From: Polyangiaceae bacterium
Lineage (GTDB): Bacteria; Myxococcota_A; Polyangia; Polyangiales; Polyangiaceae
Assembly: GCA_015075635.1 (NCBI GenBank)
Contig: JABTUA010000001.1
Span: 3,472,001-3,536,000 of the forward strand
Length of the DNA stretch: 64,000 bases
Direction of reading: 5' to 3'
The notes under the pieces are model-generated. The model saw only the letters and a program-made list of their open reading frames with translations, was not told where the DNA came from and did no database searches. This document shows positions 57,888-64,000 of this stretch, one piece after another. A program made the position numbers and the translations under genes. Position 1 is the first letter of the stretch, and each line of letters starts with the position of its first letter.

Positions 57888-60254
57888 TTGACGGCCGAGA
57901 ACGACTCCGACGCGAACGCCGCGACGCTGGCCATGCCGGCGTCGGGGACGGGCGACCCTGCGTTGCCGTCCGATCCCGGCGCGATCGCGCCGCCTCCGCT
58001 CGTCAGCGGGCGCTACCGCATCTTGGGCCTGGTGGGCCGAGGCGGCATGGGCTCGGTGTACCGCGCGCGCGACACGGAGCTCGACGAGGACGTGGCGCTC
58101 AAGATGCTGTCGGACGAGCTCGCCGGATCGCCCGCGTTGATCGACCGCTTCCGGCGGGAGGTGAAGCTCGCGCGGCGCGTGACCCACGAGAACGTCGCCC
58201 GCATGTTCGACATCGGCGAGCACGAGGGAGCGCGCTTCCTCACCATGGAGTTCATCGAGGGCGAGTCGCTCGCGGATCTGTTGGCGCGCACCGGGCGGCT
58301 GCCGGTGCCGAAGGTGCTGGAGCTCGCCCGCGCGGTCTGCGCCGGGCTCGCGGCGGCGCACCGGGCCGGCGTGGTGCACCGCGATCTGAAGCCCGACAAC
58401 GTGATGCTCGGCCGGGACGGCCGCGTGCTGATCACCGACTTCGGCATCGCGCGCGATCCGGTCGCGTCCCAGGGCGGAGCCACCGTGGGGATCGTGGTCG
58501 GCACCCCGGCCTACATGGCGCCGGAGCAGGTCGAGGCGCGGGCCGACATCGACGCGCGGGCCGACATCTACGCGCTCGGCGCGATGTTGTTCGAGCTCTT
58601 CACCGGCGAGGTGCCGTGGAAGGGCGGCTCCGCGATGGCCGTGGCGGCGGCGCGCCTGTACGCGCCCCCGCCCAACGCGCGGAGCGTCAACCCCGGCGTG
58701 CCGCCCGCCCTCGCGGCGGTGGTCGAGCGCTGCATGGCGCGGGAGCCGGCCGAGCGTTACGCGAGCGCGGACGAGGTGCAGAACGCGCTCGCCGCTTCGA
58801 GCCCGACCCTGGCCGAGGGCCAGAGCCCGAGCCTGCCTACTCCACCCACGCAGGCGGCGCCTCACGAGAAGGCCGTCGCGGTGCTGCCGTTCCGGAACCT
58901 GGGACCGAAGGACGACGAGTACGTGGCCGAAGGCCTGACCGAGGATCTGATCGACTCGCTCAGCATGACCCCGGGCCTGCGCGTGCGGCCCCACGGCGCC
59001 GTCGCGCGCTACGCGGGCCAGAGCCTCGACCCCCGGGAGGTGGGGCGCGAGCTCGGCGTCGAGGTGGTGGTCGAAGGCTCGGTGCGCCGAGCGCCGAGCG
59101 GAGTGCGCCTGAACGCGCGCGTCACCAGCGTCGCAGACGGCTTCCAGCTCTGGGCGCAGCGCTTCGACCGCCCCGCCAACGACCTCTTGGTGGTGAGCGA
59201 CGAGACGGCGCGCGCTGTGGCGGAAGCGCTGACCGTACACGGGGGCGGCCGGCAGCGCGTGGCCCCATCGGATCCGGTCGCCGTGGATCTCTACCTCAAG
59301 GCGCGCGCCGAGCTCCGGCGCCTCTGGCCGGAGCACGTCACGAAGGCGGCCGAGCTGTTCAAGGAGGCCCACCAGCGCGCGCCGAACGACTCCAGCATCC
59401 TGGCCGGCTACGCCCGCGCCTGCGCGCGGCTCTGGTACTTCGGCATCGGCGACACGGCGGCCGTGGCCAAGGAGGCTCGGGAGCTCGCCGCCCGCGCGCT
59501 CGCGGCGACCCCCGACGACGCCGAGGCGCTCCTGGCCGGGGCCACGGTCTGCCTGATGGACTCCGATCCCCGAGGCACCGCCGAGCTCACCGCGCGCGCT
59601 CTCCGGGCGGCGCCGGAAAACGCGGACGCCCTCGAAATGCGCGGCCGCCTGGTGCTCGAGGCCGGGCGTCCGCGGCAGGCGCTCGAGCTGTTCGATCACG
59701 CCTTGAGCATCGAGCCCGGCCTGGTCAACGCGCGCCACGACAGCATCCGCGCCCACGCGCTCCTGGGCGAGTTCGAGCGCGCGCTCGAGCTGCTCGACTC
59801 GGCCAGGGTCAGCGAGCGCGCCGGCAGCGCCGCCATCCTGCGCCTCCGGCTCGCGTTCTGGAGCCCCAAGATCATGGCCACGGTAGAGGCGCTGGAGCTC
59901 GCCGGCGAGCTGGACTCCCCGGGGCAGATCGCCCAGATGATGCGCGCCATCTATCGCGGCGGGAAGGACTCGGCGGAGCTCGCCGGCTTCCGTGAGTTCG
60001 TCGAGACGACGGATCGCAACCCGCGCTTCGCGACGCTGATGCACCAGCTCATGGCGGAGCTCCTCGGCTACTACGACGACGTCGAGGGCGCGCTCCACCA
60101 CGTGGAGCGCGCGGTGCAGATGGGGCTGTTCGATCTCTCCTGGGTGGACTTCTGCCCGCCGCTCGCGGCCGCGCGGGCAGAGCCGCGCTTCACCACCGCC
60201 CGCGCCGTCGTCGCCGAGCGCGCGCGCACGGTGCAGGATGCGTTGGGGCTCTGA
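57888..60254 (+). CDS. Ser/Thr kinase fused to a TolB-like domain and TPR repeats
   Basis: 788 residues from TTG 57888. The kinase (about 42-300) has VGRGGMGSVYRA, VALKML, HRDLKPDNVML and ITDFGIAR. A TolB N-terminal/FlgO-like domain follows (about 325-440; VAVLPFRNLGPKDDEYVAEG, VGRELGVEVVVEGSVRR), as in CadC-type and adenylate-cyclase fusions. TPR helices cover about 460-770 (KAAELFKEAHQRAPNDSSIL, RALELLDSARVSE). No membrane span is seen, so it is cytosolic. The TPR part likely recruits substrates. The downstream Cys-rich lipoprotein starts 17 bases before its stop, implying coupling. Confidence 0.9.
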   Translation: MTAENDSDANAATLAMPASGTGDPALPSDPGAIAPPPLVSGRYRILGLVGRGGMGSVYRARDTELDEDVALKMLSDELAGSPALIDRFRREVKLARRVTHENVARMFDIGEHEGARFLTMEFIEGESLADLLARTGRLPVPKVLELARAVCAGLAAAHRAGVVHRDLKPDNVMLGRDGRVLITDFGIARDPVASQGGATVGIVVGTPAYMAPEQVEARADIDARADIYALGAMLFELFTGEVPWKGGSAMAVAAARLYAPPPNARSVNPGVPPALAAVVERCMAREPAERYASADEVQNALAASSPTLAEGQSPSLPTPPTQAAPHEKAVAVLPFRNLGPKDDEYVAEGLTEDLIDSLSMTPGLRVRPHGAVARYAGQSLDPREVGRELGVEVVVEGSVRRAPSGVRLNARVTSVADGFQLWAQRFDRPANDLLVVSDETARAVAEALTVHGGGRQRVAPSDPVAVDLYLKARAELRRLWPEHVTKAAELFKEAHQRAPNDSSILAGYARACARLWYFGIGDTAAVAKEARELAARALAATPDDAEALLAGATVCLMDSDPRGTAELTARALRAAPENADALEMRGRLVLEAGRPRQALELFDHALSIEPGLVNARHDSIRAHALLGEFERALELLDSARVSERAGSAAILRLRLAFWSPKIMATVEALELAGELDSPGQIAQMMRAIYRGGKDSAELAGFREFVETTDRNPRFATLMHQLMAELLGYYDDVEGALHHVERAVQMGLFDLSWVDFCPPLAAARAEPRFTTARAVVAERARTVQDALGL

Positions 60255-60660
60255 GCTCCTGCTCGGCCTGCTCCTTGGCGCGCTCGCCTGCGAGCGCGAG
60301 CGCCCGGCGCCGACCGAAGGCGCCGCCAGGCCGCTCGTGCTCGGCACCGCGACGCCGAGCGCCCGCCCCGCCCGCACCCCACCACCGGGCATGCCCTGCG
60401 TCCCGGGCACGCACCGCTGCGCGGGCGACAAGCTCGAGGCCTGCGAGGCGAGCGCCGGCGGCTTCGTGCAGGTCAACGTCTGCCAGACCGCCGCTCACTG
60501 CAACGCCAAGCTCGGCCAGTGCCTGGTCGATCCCTGCATTCTCGGCGAGCACCAGTGCCACGGCTCGGATCTGGAGCAGTGCCACGCCAACGGCTGGACG
60601 AGAGTGAGGCAGTGCGACTCGCCGGAGGCGTGCGACGCGGAGCGCGGGGTGTGCCGCTAG
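60238..60660 (+). CDS. Cys-rich lipoprotein coupled to the kinase
   Basis: 140 residues from ATG 60238, which lies inside the 3' end of the kinase gene (17-base overlap). The lipobox is GALAC (Cys at about residue 18). After a Pro/Ala linker come two repeats of C-x-G-x(3)-L-x-x-C-x(8)-W/F-x(3)-x-C (HRCAGDKLEACEASAGGF; HQCHGSDLEQCHANGWTR) with about eight Cys that likely form disulphides. Such units occur in many myxobacterial lipoproteins. It ends exactly where the convergent esterase gene ends (60660 and 60661). The function is unknown; coupling hints that it may be a target or partner of the kinase pathway, by inference only. Confidence 0.78.
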   Translation: MRWGSELLLGLLLGALACERERPAPTEGAARPLVLGTATPSARPARTPPPGMPCVPGTHRCAGDKLEACEASAGGFVQVNVCQTAAHCNAKLGQCLVDPCILGEHQCHGSDLEQCHANGWTRVRQCDSPEACDAERGVCR

Positions 60661-61956
60661 TCACATCCCCTCGAAAGCCTGGAGCGGGCGGAACACCCGC
60701 GCGGCCCAGGCGGCCTCGTTGTGTGGCGCGCCGTTCTCCCACCAGTGCCAGAGGTCTTGGTCGAAGACGTAGCCCTGCGACGCGAGCACGTCGCGGAGCT
60801 GGACCGTCTCGCAATAGTTGTCGCCGGCGTCGGGCGTGTCGTCGTTGGTGCCGTCGCCGTCGGAGTCCGCGCAGCCGGAGCCCGGGCCGCCGCCGGAGTC
60901 CAGGTAGAGTTTGGTGCCCAACTTGCCCGCCTTGGCGAAGCGCGCGATCAACGTCTCGTTCTTGGCCTCGATGGAGCCCCAGCCGAAGGTGCCGGAGAGC
61001 GAGGCGGCGTAGTCCCAGACGCCGGGGTGGCGCAGCGCCTGGTGGAACGAGATCAGACCGCCGAGCGAAGAGCCCATCACGCCGACCTTCTGCGGTTTGC
61101 CGTAGCGAGCCTCGATCAACGGGCGCACCACGTCCTTGACGAAGTCGGCGTAGGAGTCGCCCTTGCCTCCGGTGGTCTGGCCCGAGATCACGTCGGCGAC
61201 GTGGGTGTACTCGTCCATCCGCGCGGCGCCGGCGTTGTCGATGCCCACGAGCAGCGTCGCGGGTCCGGCCGACTCGTCGAGCTTCCAGCTGCCGAAGGCG
61301 CCGTTCGGGTCGAAGAGGTTCTGGCCGTCGTGCACGTACAGGTGATGGGTCGGAACGACCGCGGGCACGCGCACGCGCAGACTGCGCGCGGGCAAACCCA
61401 GACCGGCGACGTCGAGCCAGCGCTCGAGGTGCGCGGCGCTGGCGCGGACCGACGAGTACTCGCCGTATTGGTCGTAGCCAAAGCGGCGCGCCAGCGGATC
61501 GGCGGCGAGCTGCTGCGCTCCATCCTCGAGCTTGTACTTCTTGCCGTCCGGCTCGGCGATCGGCGCCACGATCCAGTACAGGCCCGCCTCCGCCTGCATC
61601 GCGCTCGGCTGCCAGGCGTTGTGATCGCCGGCCAGCCCGTAGGGCCCCTTGCCGTCGTCGAGGTGCACGAACAGGAAGCCGCCCGGAGCCTGCACCGGGA
61701 AGCCGTCGCTCGCCGCGATCTTCGCGAGCCCGCTCGCCGCGTCGGTCTTGCCTTCGAGGATCGACTGGAACAGAGCCCAGTCGTCGTTCGCGCCGGCGTC
61801 GCTGGCGCCGCTGCCGCCGCTGCCGCCGCTGGAGGTACCGCCCGTGCCGGCGCCGCCCGTCCCGCCGCCGCTCGCGCTCTTTCCCGGCGCCTCGGCGTCG
61901 TCGGAGCAGCCCGCGAGGGCCAAGGCCAGGACCAATAAGAGAGCGCGCTCGATCAC
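60661..61956 (-). CDS. Lipoprotein esterase, Fes/IroE-like, with Asp-rich loop
   Basis: 431 residues from GTG 61956; the frame upstream merges with recQ in another phase. The lipobox is LALAGC (Cys at about residue 17), then a GGTGGAGTGGTSSGGSGGSG-type linker. An N-terminal sandwich (about 75-150; GPYGLAGDHNAWQPSAM) resembles the CBM48/E-set domain of enterochelin esterases. The hydrolase part has YVHDGQNLFDPNGAFG, nucleophile MGSSLGG (Ser near residue 300), and the final His in WWENGAPHNEAAW. Between them is an Asp-rich loop, DSDGDGTNDDTPDAGDN, that looks like a calcium-binding turn. It is likely an extracellular or outer-membrane esterase. Substrate unknown. Confidence 0.85.
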   Translation of the reverse strand: MIERALLLVLALALAGCSDDAEAPGKSASGGGTGGAGTGGTSSGGSGGSGASDAGANDDWALFQSILEGKTDAASGLAKIAASDGFPVQAPGGFLFVHLDDGKGPYGLAGDHNAWQPSAMQAEAGLYWIVAPIAEPDGKKYKLEDGAQQLAADPLARRFGYDQYGEYSSVRASAAHLERWLDVAGLGLPARSLRVRVPAVVPTHHLYVHDGQNLFDPNGAFGSWKLDESAGPATLLVGIDNAGAARMDEYTHVADVISGQTTGGKGDSYADFVKDVVRPLIEARYGKPQKVGVMGSSLGGLISFHQALRHPGVWDYAASLSGTFGWGSIEAKNETLIARFAKAGKLGTKLYLDSGGGPGSGCADSDGDGTNDDTPDAGDNYCETVQLRDVLASQGYVFDQDLWHWWENGAPHNEAAWAARVFRPLQAFEGM

Positions 61957-61979
61957 GGCGCGGCGTCTAGCACGTTCCG

Positions 61980-63692
61980 TCAGCGAAAACAGCGGATGGT
62001 GCTCAGGAACTCCTGGCCGTAGACGGCGAGCTTCTTCGGGCCGACGCCCGGCACCGCCATCAGCTGCGCTTCGCTGTCCGGCCGGCGCACCACCATCTCG
62101 AGCAGCGTCGCGTCGCTGAACACCAGGTAGGCCGGCACTCCGCGCTCCCGAGCCAGCTCCTTGCGCAGCGCCTTGAGCGCGTCGAGCAGCGTGCGATCGC
62201 CGGTCTTCGGCAGCTCGCTCGGGGCGGGCTTCTTCGAGCGGCGGCCGCGATCGAGGGAGCCGAGCACGTCGACGCCGCCGCAGCGGTCGCAGGACGAGCC
62301 GCAGGCTTCGATGTGCTCGCCGAAGTAGCCCACGATGTCCTGGTGACGGCACTCCGTGGACTCCGCCAGCCGGTACATCTGTCGGGCCATCTCCGCCTGG
62401 CGGGCGGCGACCTCCGGCGGGGCGTCGTCGCCGAAGCGCTCGTAGGTCATGACCTCGCCCCATGAGTAGAAGAGCACGCAGTCGCTCGGCACCCCGTCGC
62501 GGCCGGCGCGACCGATCTCCTGGTAGTACCCCTCGATGGAGCGCGGCATGTCGCGGTGGATCACGAAGCGCACGTTGGACTTGTCGATGCCCATGCCGAA
62601 CGCGATGGTGGCGACGACCACGTTCACGTCGTCGTTCTGGAATGCGTCCTGGACCTTGCTGCGTTCGTCGGGCTCCATGCCGGCGTGGTAGGCCCGCGCG
62701 CTGATGCCGTTCGCCATCAGCTGCTCGGCCGTCGACTCCGTGGACTTTCGCGAGAGACAGTAGACGATGCCGCTCTCGTCCGAGCGCGCCTGCACCAGCC
62801 GCACGATGGCGTCGCCGACGGCGGGCAGACGTCGTCCGTCCACGCCGCTGCCGCCCTTCTTGACGGCGGCGATGTGCAGGTTCGGGCGGAAGAACGAGCC
62901 GCGGAACAGCGCCGGACGCTGCATCGCCAGCTGCTCCACGATGTCGCGGGTCACCTCCGAGGTGGCCGTGGCGGTCAGCGCGAGCACCGGCACGTTGCCG
63001 AAGCGCTGCTTCAGCCCGCGGAGCTCGCGATACGCCGGGCGGAAGTCGTGCCCCCACTGACTGATGCAGTGGGCCTCGTCCACGGCGATCAGCGAGAGGC
63101 GCGCCCCCGAGAGCGCGCGGCCCGCCGAGGCCACCAGCCCCTCCGGCGCGACGTAGACCAGCTCGTAGTCGCCGGCGGCGATGGCCCGCACGCGCGCCGA
63201 GCGCTCCTCCTGCGGCACGCTGGAGTTCAGGAAAGTGGCGCGGATCCCGACTTCGTTCAGGGCGTCCACCTGATCCTTCATCAGCGCGATGAGCGGCGAG
63301 ACCACCAGCGTGACCCCCCCCAACACCCGCGCCGGGATCTGGAAGGTCAGCGACTTGCCCGCACCGGTGGGCATGATGCCGACGCAGTCGCGACCGGCGA
63401 GGACGGTCTGGATGATCTCGGCCTGGCCGGGGCGGAAGCTCGGGTAGCCGAACACGTCGTTCAACACTTCTTCGGGGGTCAGAGCGGGTGAGGTGGAGGT
63501 CAGCGCAGTCGCAATGCGTCGGAGCATGGCCAGCACATCGGGCGGGAAGAGCGCCGAGTTGCGTCGGTAGAGCGCGCGCAGCTCCTCGAGCTTGGCCCCG
63601 ACGTCGCCACGACCCGCTGGCTCGCCGGAGCTCGCCGCCGAGAGCAGCTCCGACGCCAGGGAGCGGAGAGCTTCGGGCGAGGCCGGCGACAT
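61980..63692 (-). CDS. recQ: RecQ-family DNA helicase, short form with N-terminal extension
   Basis: 570 residues from ATG 63692. About 75 N-terminal residues precede the helicase and match nothing I know. Helicase motifs: [65 protein letters not shown] and [10 protein letters not shown]. The zinc-binding region has four Cys ([20 protein letters not shown], then C and C), with one extra residue between the second and third. The winged-helix part of the RQC domain is missing or very short, and an HRDC domain ends the protein ([19 protein letters not shown]). It works in replication-fork repair and recombination, likely with SSB. TAGCAT lies nine bases before the ATG. Confidence 0.92.
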   Translation of the reverse strand: MSPASPEALRSLASELLSAASSGEPAGRGDVGAKLEELRALYRRNSALFPPDVLAMLRRIATALTSTSPALTPEEVLNDVFGYPSFRPGQAEIIQTVLAGRDCVGIMPTGAGKSLTFQIPARVLGGVTLVVSPLIALMKDQVDALNEVGIRATFLNSSVPQEERSARVRAIAAGDYELVYVAPEGLVASAGRALSGARLSLIAVDEAHCISQWGHDFRPAYRELRGLKQRFGNVPVLALTATATSEVTRDIVEQLAMQRPALFRGSFFRPNLHIAAVKKGGSGVDGRRLPAVGDAIVRLVQARSDESGIVYCLSRKSTESTAEQLMANGISARAYHAGMEPDERSKVQDAFQNDDVNVVVATIAFGMGIDKSNVRFVIHRDMPRSIEGYYQEIGRAGRDGVPSDCVLFYSWGEVMTYERFGDDAPPEVAARQAEMARQMYRLAESTECRHQDIVGYFGEHIEACGSSCDRCGGVDVLGSLDRGRRSKKPAPSELPKTGDRTLLDALKALRKELARERGVPAYLVFSDATLLEMVVRRPDSEAQLMAVPGVGPKKLAVYGQEFLSTIRCFR

Positions 63693-63763
63693 GGGGACGG
63701 GATGCTAGCGGACCTGTTCGTCCTTGTCCGCGCCGGCGGACGGGAGGAGGCTCCGGCCTCGCG

Positions 63764-64000
63764 ATGACCGGACGCTTTGGGCGAGCTCTCGCGCTGTGCT
63801 TCGCGCTGTTCGTGCTCGCGCCCCTCGCTGCCTGCCACCACGAGCGGCCGGAGCGCTTGCCGGGAGAGACCGACGTCACGGTGTCGAGCGTGAAGCTCTC
63901 CGCCCAGGCAGGCGGCGACCTCCAGCTGCCGCACGGTGAGCTGTTCATGCTGCTCGGGCTTCGACCCGGCAGCCTGCTGATCACCCACCGCTACTTCAAC
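63764..64000 (+). CDS. BamA/TamA-like lipoprotein, 3' truncated
   Basis: 79 codons from ATG 63764 to the window edge. The lipobox is PLAAC (Cys at about residue 23). The mature start EVTVSS-like (TDVTVSSVKLSAQAGGD, then LRPGSLLITHRYFN) matches the first POTRA unit of TamA/BamA-type outer-membrane proteins, where a similar L-x-x-x-P-x-x-x-x-x-x-x-x-YN pattern occurs. The purine run GGGAGGAGG lies about 14 bases upstream, rather far for a ribosome site. This would be a lipidated assembly factor. The call is limited by the missing barrel. Confidence 0.65.
   Translation, partial: MTGRFGRALALCFALFVLAPLAACHHERPERLPGETDVTVSSVKLSAQAGGDLQLPHGELFMLLGLRPGSLLITHRYFN

Noticed and set aside
57825..60476. 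883-codon minus-strand open frame opposite the kinase-TPR gene
   Set aside because: It is a shadow of a gene with a full set of kinase motifs and has only His/Arg/Gly-rich composition.
60661..63984. Possible fusion of RecQ and the esterase in one long open frame
   Set aside because: The esterase frame above 61956 is out of phase with recQ and lacks sense; the lipobox start is convincing.

Overview
The window is GC-rich bacterial chromosome, densely coded, and looks like a myxobacterium (phylum Myxococcota, probably the Polyangia/Sorangium side). The reasons are FHA proteins, two Hanks-type Ser/Thr kinases, PEGA-domain proteins, many lipoproteins with Gly-Thr-Ser or Cys-rich linkers, and a surface protein with a MYXO-CTERM-like tail. 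This placement is inferred from gene content; no rRNA or tRNA gene lies in the window. I annotate 50 protein-coding genes, two of them cut by the window edges. No stretch over 300 bases lacks a gene: the longest gaps are about 160 bases. I saw no CRISPR array, insertion sequence, phage gene or integrase.

Layout. 0-10.4 kb: the end of a serine beta-lactamase-like hydrolase, a double-FHA membrane protein, two convergent SGNH hydrolase paralogues, a degenerate SDR protein, a Cys-rich repeat lipoprotein, an unknown exported protein, and ssb. 10.4-16 kb: a MerR regulator and ihfA, a processive family-2 glycosyltransferase, a TPR/PEGA outer-membrane protein and a Ser/Thr kinase, all on the minus strand. 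16-20.7 kb: polA, an FAD oxidoreductase and a dolichol-phosphate-mannose-synthase-like glycosyltransferase. 20.7-28.4 kb: an SRPBCC-adenylate cyclase, a HAD phosphatase, hrpB and mutS. 28.4-33.1 kb: two coupled large surface proteins of beta-propeller type. 33.1-36.8 kb: a small charged protein, a DUF4350 protein, a MoxR ATPase and a coiled-coil lipoprotein. 37-41 kb: an AraC regulator and a POTRA-barrel protein coupled to an alpha/beta hydrolase. 41-48.2 kb: a Sel1 protein, DUF58, rsmA, small lipoproteins, an FHA-GGDEF cyclase, and atpD-atpC without the rest of the ATP synthase operon. 48.3-57.8 kb: mainly envelope and surface proteins. 57.9-64 kb: a kinase-TolB-TPR fusion, a Cys-rich lipoprotein, an esterase, recQ, and the start of a TamA/BamA-like lipoprotein.

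How the genes fit together. Housekeeping DNA maintenance (ssb, ihfA, polA, hrpB, mutS, recQ) and translation/energy genes (rsmA, atpD, atpC) are interleaved with envelope and signalling genes. Signalling includes c-di-GMP synthesis (FHA-GGDEF), cAMP synthesis (SRPBCC-cyclase), Ser/Thr phosphorylation (two kinases) and phosphothreonine reading (FHA). Much of the rest is exported: about a dozen lipoproteins or signal-peptide proteins, outer-membrane barrels and propellers. The most unusual features are a polA whose proofreading site has lost its acidic residues, a POTRA-barrel gene coupled through a TTGA overlap to a hydrolase, a propeller protein with a CxxCH motif, a MoxR/DUF4350 pair separated from its usual DUF58 partner, a roughly 110-base imperfect palindrome between convergent genes, and repeated placing of -10-like hexamers right in front of start codons, which suggests frequent leaderless translation.

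Limits. All calls were made by eye from motifs. No similarity search, structure prediction or promoter model was run.
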